Shown: one piece after another, positions 40,485 to 51,422 of the stretch
Position numbering within the stretch: position 1 is the first letter of the stretch
Layout: each line of letters begins with the position of its first letter
NCBI GenBank assembly: GCA_021186555.1
Contig: JAJKFL010000003.1
Span: forward strand, 39,879,408 to 39,943,407
Length of the DNA stretch: 64,000 nucleotides
Direction: 5' to 3'
Origin: Reticulitermes speratus
Lineage: Eukaryota > Arthropoda > Insecta > Blattodea > Rhinotermitidae
Made by a program: the position numbers and the translations under genes
Notes under the pieces: model-generated
Database searches by the model: none
What the model was told of the DNA's origin: nothing
The model's input: only the letters and a program-made list of their open reading frames with translations

Positions 40485-42497
40485 ATGATGGGAGCTATGA
40501 CGTCACGTGTATCCATCATGGCCGTCATGTCAACACAGCCATGTGGCAATGACATGCCATGGGGTACTGTTAATTGGAATATATGGAAGTACATTATATG
40601 TTACATATTTCCAGGAACGGTGCAGGGAGATACTGTTTCTGAAGGCATTGTCAACAATCAAGTTGAGAACAACACGATCTTGATAAAGGAGAGAAACGTG
40701 ATCTTGACCAACGACCGTTGGAACATAGTGGTCAATGTTTACTTTAGTGCCTATCAAGATGCACTAGCCAAACTGAAGGATGATTTGCACCAAATTAATA
40801 AATTTAAATCACGGTTCACTCCTACTTCAGAATTGAGTCATGTAAATAATTTAGTAGACCTTTTGGGAAATCAAATTGATTCATTTACCCAAATGTTACC
40901 TCGAATGGTTCGTAGGAGAGGTCTGGTGATTGTAGTTGGTTCTGTATTTAAGACACTATTTGGTGTAGCAACTGTTATAGATTTAGATCAACTGGACGAT
41001 TCAGTGAACAAGCTTCATGACACACAATCAGATTTGGTACACTCGGTTAATGAACAACTGACATACCTGAGATCCTTAGATTCCTTGGTGAAATTTAACT
41101 CCAAGTCTGTTAAATCCTTGTCTGAAAATGTTAAATCTATGATGTTGAATTCGCAACAGTGGATGAACAAAGTAGACGCTACGGTATATTGGTTAAATGT
41201 TACCTTGTACAATGAGACTAGTGTATTTGTTTACATTAGGAAGCTCGAGTTTACAATTTTGCAGTTGCATACGCAGATTAAGGATACTTTAAGTGGTTTG
41301 GACAGTACTATGGGAGGCAAATTGTCTGTTAACCTAATTCCACCCACCCTATTGCAGTCGGTATTGAGAAGCATTATTGCTCACTTGCCTGACGGTTACA
41401 CTTTGTTCACTGGAATCCAACTTAACGACATGTACGAGTATTTATACTATGAATGCATAGACGTCACGGTGTTTGCCGATCATCATAGCTTAAGGTTATT
41501 GTTAACAGTTCCAATGAAGACTTTTGACAGGCATTTTACATTGTACAGGCTAGTCACACTGCCGCATAGGGTAGGAAATTCGCGGAATTTCGTACAGCTG
41601 ATGGTAGATTTTCCTTACTTGCTTATTGGTGATTCAAAGCAACGCTACCTGTTGTATACACAAACAGATGTTGAACGTTGTACCGGGAAATCGATTTCAG
41701 TGTGTCCTGTCGACACCCAAGTTTACAGCACCGCAGTACTAACCTGTGAACTGAGCTTATTTTTTCAGAAAGAGGAAGTACGAAATTTGTGTGCAAGGGT
41801 AGTAATGTCTTCTAACTATCCTCCAAAATTCACGCGCCATCAACAGGACTGGATTTACAGTATCAGCATCGAGCAAAGAGTTGAACTCAAATGCAGAAAG
41901 AACAACACGTGGATCACCACTAGCCTTCGGATCCATGGGAATGGCATTTTGAGGAACGCCAGCTCGTGTTACATAGTTGGACAGAACTTCCAACTATACC
42001 CCACAGTACACGGTCGCTCAGCTGCTGCAGTCACTCGAGATGAACAGCTGGTGATTCAGCACGTCGATCCGATTTCCCTGGAGGAGCAACGGATTTTACT
42101 TGGTGGTCCGACACCAGACACCTCCGAACTAGATCGCATATCGGCGGGGGTGGATAATATGAAAATGCAAAGTTTGGACAATATTTTGAACATTCATGGA
42201 ACAAACATTCAAAAGTCTAGACAATACTATTTTTATTTGTACATATTAATTCCATCCTTAGTTATTGTCCTGTGTATAGTGATTTCCTGCTACGGAAAAC
42301 CCTTTTGGTTTCCAGATGTAAGACGATTTGTACCATGTACTAAAAACTTGAAAAATCCGAAATCACCCAAAATAACGCCTAGAACAAATCCTAGATTGGA
42401 AGTTGAAGCAGAAACTTCGTGTGTTAGTGACGTTAAGACAGGTATAGAAACTGGGAAGATGCAGTTTGTTACATACGGAGCTCAATCCTCCGATTAA
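40485..42497 (+). CDS. env: env-like fusion glycoprotein, open reading frame intact
   Basis: 670 codons without a stop. A hydrophobic signal-like segment lies at residues 30-45. A basic RRR stretch at about residues 142-144, of the furin type, is followed by a glycine-rich hydrophobic segment, as in the F-like envelope proteins of insect errantiviruses. Coiled-coil-like regions follow, and a strongly hydrophobic membrane anchor lies near residues 580-605, with a short cytoplasmic tail. The order matches that family. The start is uncertain: an internal methionine nearer the signal could be used. The open frame contrasts with the broken pol and missing gag. Confidence 0.82.
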   Translation: MMGAMTSRVSIMAVMSTQPCGNDMPWGTVNWNIWKYIICYIFPGTVQGDTVSEGIVNNQVENNTILIKERNVILTNDRWNIVVNVYFSAYQDALAKLKDDLHQINKFKSRFTPTSELSHVNNLVDLLGNQIDSFTQMLPRMVRRRGLVIVVGSVFKTLFGVATVIDLDQLDDSVNKLHDTQSDLVHSVNEQLTYLRSLDSLVKFNSKSVKSLSENVKSMMLNSQQWMNKVDATVYWLNVTLYNETSVFVYIRKLEFTILQLHTQIKDTLSGLDSTMGGKLSVNLIPPTLLQSVLRSIIAHLPDGYTLFTGIQLNDMYEYLYYECIDVTVFADHHSLRLLLTVPMKTFDRHFTLYRLVTLPHRVGNSRNFVQLMVDFPYLLIGDSKQRYLLYTQTDVERCTGKSISVCPVDTQVYSTAVLTCELSLFFQKEEVRNLCARVVMSSNYPPKFTRHQQDWIYSISIEQRVELKCRKNNTWITTSLRIHGNGILRNASSCYIVGQNFQLYPTVHGRSAAAVTRDEQLVIQHVDPISLEEQRILLGGPTPDTSELDRISAGVDNMKMQSLDNILNIHGTNIQKSRQYYFYLYILIPSLVIVLCIVISCYGKPFWFPDVRRFVPCTKNLKNPKSPKITPRTNPRLEVEAETSCVSDVKTGIETGKMQFVTYGAQSSD

Positions 42498-42801
42498 AGT
42501 CCAGTGGATGGAGGAGATTACGAAGTCAGTGTTGTGTGTTAATTAACCTCTACTTTTACAAGTAGATAGTAAGGTGTTTATATTTGGTGTAATTAACACT
42601 TGAACAATAGTTGACTGGTACAGAAGGAAGGAATTTTACCTTTTGTTTTGACAACATTGATTGTGTGAAATGCAAATATTCAGATGATGTGCACATTTTC
42701 ACTTGAATTACTTGTTTTGTTATTGTGTTTATAATTGCAATGTTTTTTTTTGTTGGATGTCTTATATTGGTGTTAGTTGTGATTCAAGAGATATGAAATT
42801 T

Positions 42802-42996
42802 TTTATTTTATTTTAAAAGAGCTTTATTAATGCTATTCACTGTGTAATACAATTTGACAATATCAGCTGTACCACTAAACCAGCTGCAGTCCCATCACAT
42901 GAGAGGTCAACCCCTCCTTTAGACCTAGGTTCCAATTATTTGAACGGTCGTTGTAGTAGTGAAAAATTTGAAAGCATATAAAAAACACTACCATCC
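42802..42996 (-). repeat. retroposed insert with 13-bp target duplication
   Basis: The direct repeat AGATATGAAATTT occurs at 42789-42801 and 42997-43009. On the minus strand the insert ends AATAAAGCTCTTTTAAAATA followed by more A/T, which looks like a poly(A) signal and tail. It entered after the Gypsy element. I do not recognise the source RNA. Confidence 0.65.
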
Positions 42997-43076
42997 AGAT
43001 ATGAAATTTGTCTGTTTACACATAAACAGGTATGTAGCGATGATGCGGGACGAATCATAGTTTAAGCGGGGAGAGT

Positions 43077-43800
43077 TGTAGTGTAGATGTTACTTTATTT
43101 TATTTTGTTTTGTTTGTTCTAAGATGCAAGGCCTAGCGACTGCTGACTTAGCGCATGGCAACAGGGAATTGAGTTCGCATTTAGTTGCTGACCGGAAGTT
43201 GGTATAGCGGGAGTAGGTGAAAATTTGTAGATTTGGAGGCATTCTCAGGGTGGCGGTTGTGAGTGATGCACAGAGAGAGAGACTGACCGGACCGGAAGAA
43301 CTGAAGAGATGTTCAATATATTAATTGTGGTTTTACTTACCGCAGGTAAGCGCTGTTAAATATATTGATCACCAAAAGCGAACCATAGTAGAAATTGGGA
43401 ATATTTGTGTATTAATTTTGACGTGATGGAAATTCCGGATGGGGGAGAGGAAGTTAGAACAGGCACGCTGTTCCCGTGCCGCCCTAAAGTCGGCAGTGAC
43501 TAGAACTTCATTTCAGTAATAGTCGCATTCATTTATTAATTAATTCATTGTTGTAGTTTTATAGAATAAATCTTTGTGTGTTTAACATTCGTGCTATGTG
43601 TGTACGTGCCAGGCAGGGCGACGATGAGAACACTTTAACCAGAGCATCAAACTTCATAAACCGCTCGGACCCTTCTTCCAGAATCCTATGTGGGGGAACT
43701 TACGCTACCTAACCACGAACGTAACCAGAGTGCAAAACTATAAAAAATTACGGCAGGGATAGCAGGTCGAAATCTCGCACCCGCAACCCCCGCCGTTACA
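43077..43800 (+). repeat. 3' LTR of the Gypsy-like element
   Basis: Starts TGTAGTGTAG directly after a purine-rich tract (AGCGGGGAGAG) and ends CGCCGTTACA, giving TGTA...TACA ends. AATAAA at 43565-43570 could be its poly(A) signal. The length is 724 bp. There is no second LTR in the window to compare. Confidence 0.75.
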
Positions 43801-44489
43801 TTATAATATTTTTGGAAAGTGGGCTAAATTGTGTGTTTCCTTGGGTGGTAGTTGCTGCTGTGGATAATGGATGTGTTAACTTTACCATATTTGCCTCATA
43901 ATATTAATGTTGGTACAGACAGGCGAATTGCGATGAAATTCCTAATTGGGAATGTTCACTAAGACGTGTTTGTCCTTTGTAATTCTTACTGAAATTGAAC
44001 TGCACGGATGACTGCTCCTTCAGGTGTGCTTTATTTCATATTGACCAGATCAGAAAACATTTCACGTAAAAGTTTTGTAATTTAGTAATGTGAATATATT
44101 GTTTCATACACAGTTTTTCATAGAACATGTTTTCAAGGTAATTGTCATGAATTGCTACCACACAATTTAAAATAAAACAGGAAACTGCTGAATTCTTCTT
44201 GTAGGCATTTTCCTTATAATTGTTTAAATCACAAATGATATTGCTGGTTACTGGATTTGTTAGAGTTATGTTCTGACCCTTAATGTTCAGAATAACTAAT
44301 TTACAATGTGTAAATGAACGAACTTTATATTATATATACCGTGCATTTTAATAATTAATTAAATATTTGTTCCAACAAATGCACTACACTATTTTAGTGT
44401 TTTCGTGTCCCAACATATGTTTCGGCACCCCTGTGCGACTCTCAACGGAATGGACGGTCTGTGTTTGAACTCCGGTAAGGGCGACACTT
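43801..44489. other. intergenic DNA
   Basis: No gene. On the minus strand near 44425-44410, GGGGTGCCGAAACATATGTT is similar to the GAAAC-ACATGT part of the hammerhead-like motifs, but the CTGATGA part is absent. Confidence 0.4.
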
Positions 44490-44685
44490 TCCATACGCAT
44501 CCAGACCAGCCCTGAGGCCCATCAAGCCTCGTGTAATATGGATACCGGCTCTCTTTCCCGGGGGTAAAGCGGCGTGGCGTAGCGTTGACTACCCACCTCC
44601 ATCTGGCGCCGAGGTTAAAGAAGGAGTGAACCTATAACTCTACTCCCCCTCTGGGCCTTCATGGCCTGTTATACGGAGAACTTTA
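44490..44685 (+). repeat. SINE family 1 copy
   Basis: Carries the family body GGATACCGGCTCTCTTTCCC, the GACTACCCACCTCCATCTGG block and the tail CTATAACTCTACTCCCCC. It lacks a clear tRNA-like head, so it may be 5'-truncated. Confidence 0.7.
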
Positions 44686-45680
44686 CCTTTTTACTTTTTG
44701 TATTATGATGTACGAGTAAAATGTGGCAAAAAGTTATACCAATGGCACGACTTAAGGCTGAAATCTCCATGGTAATACCAGTTTGGGTGTGTGTGTGTTT
44801 ATGTATGTATATGTGTATGTATGTACGTACATATATAGCAGTGCTTGTGACTTCTTTGTCACTGTGGAAATTAGAAGAAGCTATATTGTACGTGCAATAT
44901 GCTCGTAAATGCAGTAACCCTACCCAAAAGCCGCTACCGCTCACGGTACCATACGGACAAGTACAAAAAAGTTAATTTACATACGGCGGCTAGCCCTGTT
45001 TCTACATTATAGTCTGAAGGATTATTCTTTTGTTCAGTGTGCCTGTGTGAGGCTTGCAATCTAATGCATTGATTTACAAATAATACAAAATAACAACACA
45101 GAATTGGATAGCGCCTTGTCAATCTGTATAGGTTAGGCTAACAAAGTAGGTCAAATCATTTAACTCGACGTCTTGGAAGTCGCGGTGACGTATTTAAGTA
45201 ACTTTTTGACAAAAGTCCCTCCCTCCAAGACAACACCTGTGCAGCTGTTCCATTGAGAGTAATTTAGCACTTATAAAGTCAATATCGTTGAATGGGCGAA
45301 AGATAATGATATGTTATTAAACAGCATTTGAAGAACGACAAGAAAATTACGTTTGTGTGGGATAAAGTTTTGTGTTACTTCGAGAAATGAATAAATACAT
45401 TATGGACGTAACGTGTATGGCTTGCAGAATTTTTCGCGTGAAAGTAAAGGTGAAGGTAAAGTTGTCCCTCAGCTTCATTAATTAAGCACCACGATATGAA
45501 GACGTGTAGTTTGAAGGGTTAGCACCATGCATTCTTATCCTCTGTTCTGGGACGAAACTCTCAGAAAAATGGTGTGGCGTCTAAAGAAATGGCCCTCCCA
45601 TCATTTTATCGAATTCCTTTTCCATTGAGTCCAACGTGACTCTTAAAAACTTCAGTTATCATCAAAATATTACAGTTTCT
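44686..45680. other. intergenic DNA before the satellite
   Basis: A TG-rich microsatellite is at about 44785-44835. No gene or other named repeat is seen. Confidence 0.4.
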
Positions 45681-48600
45681 TTTCAGCGTTGTGAGTTAGC
45701 TTCATTTACGGTACTATCTACAACTACGTGATCGACATTTCAGCGTTGTGAGTAGCTTCAATTACGGTACTATCTGCAACTACGTGATCGACATTTCAGC
45801 GTTGTGAGTAGCTTCATTTACGGTACTATCTGCAACTACGTGATCGACATTTCAGCGTTGTGAGTAGCTTCACTTACGGTAAATATCTGCAACTACGTGA
45901 TCGACATTTCAGCGTTGTGAGTTAGCTTCATTTACGGTACTATCTGCAACTACGTGATCGACATTTCAGCGTTGTGAGTAGCTTCAATTACGGTACTATC
46001 TGCAACTACGTGATCGACATTTCAGCGTTGTGAGTAGCTTCAGTTACGGTACTATCTGCAACTACGTGATCGACATTTCAGCGTTGTGAGTAGCTTACTT
46101 CGGTACTATCTGCAACTACGTGATCGACATTTCAGCGTTGTGAGTAGCTTCTTACGGTACTATCTGCAACTACGTGATCGACATTTCAGCGTTGTGAGTA
46201 GCTTCAATTACGGTACTATCTGCAACTACGTGATCGACATTTCAGCGTTGTGAGTTAGCTTCATTTACGGTACTATCTGCAACTACGTGATCGACATTTC
46301 AGCGTTGTGAGTAGCTTCAGTTACGGTACTATCTGCAACTACGTGATCGACATTTCAGCGTTGTGAGTAGCTTCACTTACGGTACATCTGCAACTACGTG
46401 TCGACATTTCAGCGTTGTGAGTTGCGTCATTTCGGTACTATCTGCAACTACGTGATCGACATTTCAGCGTTGTGAGTTAGCTTCATTTACGGTACTATCT
46501 GCAACTAGTGATCGAAATTTCAGCGTTGTGAGTAGCTTCAGTTACGGTACTATCTGCAACTACGTGATCGACATTTCAGCGTTGTGAGTAGCTTCATTCG
46601 GTACTATCTGCAACTACGTGATCGACATTTCAGCGTTGTGAGTAGCTTCACTACGGTACTATCTGCAATACGTGATCGACATTTCGCGTTGTGAGTAGCT
46701 TCAATTACGGTAACTATCTGCAACTACGTGATCGACATTTCAGCGTTGTGAGTTAGCTTCACTTTACGGTACTATCTGCAACTACGTGATCGACATTTCA
46801 GCGTTGTGAGTAGCTTCACTTACGGTAACTATCTGCAACTACGTGATGACATTTCAGCGTTGTGAGTTAGCTTCATTTACGGTACTATCTGCAACTACGT
46901 GATCGACATTTCAGCGTTGTGAGTAGCTTCAATTACGGTACTATCTGCAACTACGTGATCGACATTTCAGCGTTGTGAGTAGCTTCAGTTACGGTACTAT
47001 CTGCAACTACGTGATCGACATTTCAGCGTTGTGAGTAGCTTTATTACGGTACTATCTGCAACTACGTGATCGACATTTCAGCGTTGTGAGTAGCTTTACT
47101 TACGGTACTATCTGCAACTACGTGATCGACATTTCAGCGTTGTGAGTAGCTTCACTTACGGTACTATCTGCAACTACGTGATCGACATTTTCAGCGTTGT
47201 GAGTAGCTTCAATTACGGTACTATCTGCAACTACGTGATCGACATTTCAGCGTTGTGAGTTAGCTTCATTACGGTACTATCTGCAACTACTTTGATCGAC
47301 ATTTCAGCGTTGTGAGTAGCTTCATTACGGTACTATCTGCAACTACGTGATCGACATTTCAGCGTTGTGAGTAGCTTCACATTACGGTACTATCTGCAAT
47401 ACGTGATCGACATTTCAGCGTTGTGAGTTAGCGTCATTTACGGTACTATCTGCAACTACGTGATCGACATTTCAGCGTTGTGAGTTAGCGTCAATTTACG
47501 GTACTATCTGCAACTACGTGATCGACATTTCAGCGTTGTGATTAGCTTCATTTACGGTACTATCTGCAACTACGTGATCGAAATTTCAGCGTTGTGAGTA
47601 GCTTCATTACGGTACTATCTGCAACTACGTGATCGACATTTCAGCGTTGTGAGTAGCTTCACTTACGGTACTATCTGCAACTACGTGATCGACATTTCAG
47701 CGTTGTGATTAGCTTCACTTTCGGTACTATCTGCAACTACGTGATCGACATTTCAGCGTTGTGAGTTAGCTTCGTTTACGGTACTATCTGCAACTACGTG
47801 ATCGACATTTCAGCGTTGTGAGTAGCTTCAGTTACGGTACTATCTGCAACTACGTGATCGACATTTCAGCGTTGTGAGTTAGCTTCATTTACGGTACTAT
47901 CTGCAACTACGTGATCGACATTTCAGCGTTGTGAGTAGCTTCAGTTACGGTACTATCTGCAACTACGTGATCGACATTTCAGCGTTGTGAGTAGCTTCAC
48001 TTACGGTACTATCTGCAACTACGTGATCGACATTTCAGCGTGTGAGTTAGCGTCATTTACGGTACTATCTGCAACTACGTGATCGACATTTCAGCGTTGT
48101 GAGTTAGCTTCATTTACGGTACTATCTGCAACTATGTGATCGAAATTTAGCGTTGTGAGTAGCTTCAGTTACGGTACTATCTGCAACTACGTGATCGACA
48201 TTTCAGCGTTGCGAGTTAGCTTCATTTACGGTACTATCTGCAACTACGTGATCGACATTTCAGCGTTGTGAGTAGCTTCACTTACGGTACTATCTGCAAC
48301 TACGTGATCGACATTTCAGCGTTGTGAGTAGCTTCACTTACGGTACTATCTGCAACTACGTGATCGACATTTCAGCGTTGTGAGTAGCTTCACTTACGGT
48401 ACTATCTGCAACTATCGTGATCGACATTTCAGCGTTGTGAGTAGCTTCAGTTACGGTACTATCTGCAACTACGTGATCGACATTTCAGCGTTGTGAGTAG
48501 CTTCACTTACGGTACTATCTGCAACTACGTGATCGACATTTCAGCGTTGTGAGTAGCTTCACTTACGGTACTATCTGCAACTACGTGATCGACATTTCAG

Positions 48601-48768
48601 CGTTGTGATTAGCTTCACTTTCGGTACTATCTGCAACTACGTGATCGACATTTCAGCGTTGTGAGTTAGCTTCGTTTACGGTACTATCTGCAACTACGTG
48701 ATCGACATTTCAGCGTTGTGAGTTAGCTACATTTACTGAACTATCTGCAACTACGTGATCGACATTTT
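45681..48768. repeat. tandem satellite, 56-57-bp unit, about 55 copies
   Basis: The unit runs CAGCGTTGTGAGTAGCTTCA, then NTTACGGTACTATCTGCAAC, then TACGTGATCGACATTT. Two main forms alternate: GAGTAGCTTCA (56 bp) and GAGTTAGCTTCATT (57 bp). Copies are highly similar and differ mostly by single-base indels. The first unit at 45681 is slightly diverged (CTATCTACAAC), as is the last (ATTTACTGAACTATC), as expected at array edges. No open frame crosses it. It lies between the Gypsy element and the filamin-repeat gene. Confidence 0.97.
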
Positions 48769-49430
48769 CCGAAAGATCCGTCCTTGGCAGCATCTTGGTA
48801 CATTTCTTTACGGTACCATGAAATTTTTCGTGAAATTACTGGAAATCCTTTGGCTTTGTGTTCGTAACTTTAAAGTTATTCATACTGATAAATAACACTA
48901 ATTTACTTTTAATTGCTTGTCAGCGGTACTACTGTTTATTGCCATTATATTTTATGGAGCTTTAGCTTTTCAACCCATGTATACCTCATAAATTGATAAA
49001 AGCTTCTTCCTGAACATGACCTGTGGGAGGGCCGAAACATGTCGAGGATGATTTGTGTTTTTATCTAATAGATACCTACAATAAATAAGTTGTGTTTTTC
49101 CTTTTTATTTGATTTGTTGATATTGGGATCCTATTTATTTCTGGGATCTTTTGATAACCCATATTCGTGATTTTTAACTGATTTATTCTGTTCAAACTTC
49201 TAAAAATAACCTTGCTTTCTGGAAATGCAATTTGCTTTCCATTTCGATGTCTTTCTTATCCACTGTCTATCCTATTTCTTCGTTTCTTCATGACATATTG
49301 GCTGATGTAGACTTCTTATCGTGATTAATACAGTTTAATTATTTCTCACTGTACTGTCCGAAACAAATCCTCGTTGGTTCATAGATTCGACTTTGAAATT
49401 CTTATTGTTTGAAGTTTTACTTCACTTCAC
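48769..49430. other. sequence between satellite and gene, with a hammerhead-like motif
   Basis: AT-rich. It includes the probable 3' UTR (minus strand) of the gene ending at 49431 and a degenerate hammerhead-like motif at 49003-49050. Confidence 0.5.
49003..49050 (+). ncRNA. degenerate hammerhead-like motif
   Basis: CTTCTTC is followed by CTGAACA (consensus CTGANGA), then GACC...GGGCC, GAAAC at 49034-49038, a 2-bp stem III in ACATGT, a GTC cleavage-site-like triplet and GAGGATG. The two flanks pair at six of seven positions, counting one G-U pair, as stem I. The altered core makes it likely inactive. Confidence 0.4.
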
Positions 49431-51422
49431 TTAAGTCGAACCTTCTTTGCCGGTGGATGTGGAGGGTTGAAGTTTTACTTCGGTCAGCAATTGCGCAGAC
49501 TGCCCTGCTGGTATTATGTAACCATCATCCGTGATATGAACTAATATAGCTCGGTAAGTTCCATTTTCTGTCCCTTTAAGTCCTACCGCCTCCGTTTTAT
49601 TTAAATCAAAATTTTCAATTTCTATTGCATCAATATTCTTACAATTTTTGTTTGTTGTTTGTAACTGTTTGTTGACATTGCGGTTACCCAACTTTTCATG
49701 TACTTGTTTCCTTTCAGTTGAAATGTTTATGGTCTTAGAATAGGAATGAACTTCGCCATCAGAACCAAACTGAAATGGCTTGTAAAAAGCAATAGGCCTA
49801 TTTGAAGGTAATGTCGATGAAGTACTGGATGCGAAATTAGTAGTTATTCCTGCAAGAGAAGTTCTGTAAACGATTTTATAATACCCAGATATGTCTGTAT
49901 TCTGAGGCTTGCCAACTGAAATGACTTCATTGGCACCAACGTAAAGACTGGTATTTTTATTGTTGGTACAAATATTGGGTTTTCGTTCGAAATGAATTCT
50001 TTCTGTCATTGGACATGTGGTTAACTCATGTCTAGTTATATTAATAGCTTTGTATTTCGAACACTTATTCGTGGCTTTATCTTCAGTTGCTATTTTATGC
50101 GAAGATGACGTAACGTCTCCACATTTCATGAGGTTCTGTTCACAGTCATCAGTTACATCTGTACTGCTCAAAATCTCATCAAGTTTAAGAACTCCCCTGC
50201 CAAATACTTCTGTCGCAAAACTTTCACCTATATTATCATTAATTTCTGGCTTAATAGATCTCATACCACTCTCAATTAGCTTGAATGTTTTCTCTGTGAG
50301 TCGTACTGGTGTTCCGTTTAGAATGCTTTCAACTGAGTGCAGCATGTGGAAAATATTGTGACTGGGATTTCGTTTTAGTAGCAAGCTGCAGAGTAAAATA
50401 ACTTTCCTGCATCTGTCTCTGAAGAAATCCAAATCTCTTCTGCTGAGTTTGTTTGTTTGAGGAGTACTCTTGTTTGTATCACCATTCAGCGGTAACATCA
50501 CAAGTGATAATCCACGTCTCTTATTTCTGTTCATGTCAGTAACAATTCCATGCTCCATGCTATTCTTGTCATTGCTGCCAGATTCGGACCTGCTATTTAT
50601 TCCACCAAATGAAAAGCAAACAGCCATCTGTCTCGGAATAGGCCTTTCTTTTACCTTAGCATCTGACGGTAGTTTCTTCAGCTTTCCTTCTTGTGTCAGT
50701 ATCATGTGTTCGGTTATAAAGTCGACCTTTCGGAACAAAACTTTCCTCCGTTCTGGCCGGATTCTTGACACTTCCTTCACATCCGACATACCAAATGATA
50801 AGCATTCTGTTACATATTTAATATTACTGTCAACAGTTATTAAGTAAGGAGATTCTGGAACGTGTTCATTATGCATTGTGACGGATAGTTTATGTAAACC
50901 AGGACTCTGTGGGATATAGCTGATTCGGATGCACCCAGATGTTACACTGTAGTTGATTGGTATACTACGAGGAAATTTATTGGACCCGTTTATAAAGGAT
51001 TGAGAATGATTTGTAGTTTGTTCATTCGACATGTTGAAAGGCATTTGTTGAATTGTTACTTCTCCAAAGTCACTGTTTGGGCCTTCTATTCGTACTGCTA
51101 TGTCAGGAATTGGTGTCCCAGGTGAAGACACTTGATAACGTGACTGCAACAGATGTATACAGAAACAAGCTCTACGTTGCTGGACAGCGACGACCAATCC
51201 CATTCCCTTGACAACACAGCCAAGGGATGGAGGTGCTGGCTCCCTTTTTCTTTTTGGGGCAGTGCTCTGTGTCCGTCTGAATAATCTCAGAATTCGACTG
51301 AGGGCGCCATTGTTCTGTTCGAGGTGCAGCACAGCACACCTTATGTGCATCAGATACCGGAGAAACCGGCGCTCCAAATACGAACTGAATATCACTTGAT
51401 GCAGTTCATCATGGGTGAATGC
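49431..51422 (-). CDS. last exon of a filamin-repeat protein of unknown function
   Basis: 663 codons to TAA, after the acceptor TTGTTTTCACAG on the minus strand. The methionine reading MFSQ is intron sequence, so the exon begins AFTHDELHQVIF. A filamin-type Ig-like repeat lies at about residues 105-200: an IAVRIEGPNSDFGEV start and then IRISYIPQSPGLHKLSVTMH and EHVPESPYLITVD, which match the tyrosine, SPG and PESP positions of the family. The remainder is polar, rich in S, T, N and K, with no domain I recognise; a helical stretch RRDLDFFRDRCRKVILLC is near the middle. It may be a cytoskeletal or adaptor protein. I do not know its name. Confidence 0.78.
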   Translation of the reverse strand, partial: AFTHDELHQVIFSSYLERRFLRYLMHIRCAVLHLEQNNGALSRILRLFRRTQSTAPKRKREPAPPSLGCVVKGMGLVVAVQQRRACFCIHLLQSRYQVSSPGTPIPDIAVRIEGPNSDFGEVTIQQMPFNMSNEQTTNHSQSFINGSNKFPRSIPINYSVTSGCIRISYIPQSPGLHKLSVTMHNEHVPESPYLITVDSNIKYVTECLSFGMSDVKEVSRIRPERRKVLFRKVDFITEHMILTQEGKLKKLPSDAKVKERPIPRQMAVCFSFGGINSRSESGSNDKNSMEHGIVTDMNRNKRRGLSLVMLPLNGDTNKSTPQTNKLSRRDLDFFRDRCRKVILLCSLLLKRNPSHNIFHMLHSVESILNGTPVRLTEKTFKLIESGMRSIKPEINDNIGESFATEVFGRGVLKLDEILSSTDVTDDCEQNLMKCGDVTSSSHKIATEDKATNKCSKYKAINITRHELTTCPMTERIHFERKPNICTNNKNTSLYVGANEVISVGKPQNTDISGYYKIVYRTSLAGITTNFASSTSSTLPSNRPIAFYKPFQFGSDGEVHSYSKTINISTERKQVHEKLGNRNVNKQLQTTNKNCKNIDAIEIENFDLNKTEAVGLKGTENGTYRAILVHITDDGYIIPAGQSAQLLTEVKLQPSTSTGKEGST

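Larger units (their letters stand above)
37300..43800 (+). mobile_element. 5'-truncated Gypsy/errantivirus-like element with env
   Basis: In order: reverse transcriptase-RNase H, integrase, env-like ORF, then a 3' LTR. The 5' LTR, gag and protease are missing: the sequence enters coding directly at the reverse transcriptase. A frame change breaks pol at about 38,870. Env is open for 670 codons. A 195-bp retroposed insert lies between env and the LTR. It is an endogenous, defective copy. The LTR starts TGTAGTGTAGATG and ends CCGTTACA. Confidence 0.88.

Noticed and set aside
44400..44430. Another hammerhead motif (GAAACATATGTT on the minus strand)
   Set aside because: The CTGANGA core and stem II are not recognisable, so it is not counted as one.
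45681..48768. CRISPR-like array of repeats
   Set aside because: The units are head-to-tail without unique spacers, the context is a eukaryotic genome, and there are no cas genes. It is a satellite.
50017..50847. Plus-strand frames over the filamin-repeat exon
   Set aside because: Opposite-strand shadows; the minus-strand exon has domain and splice support.
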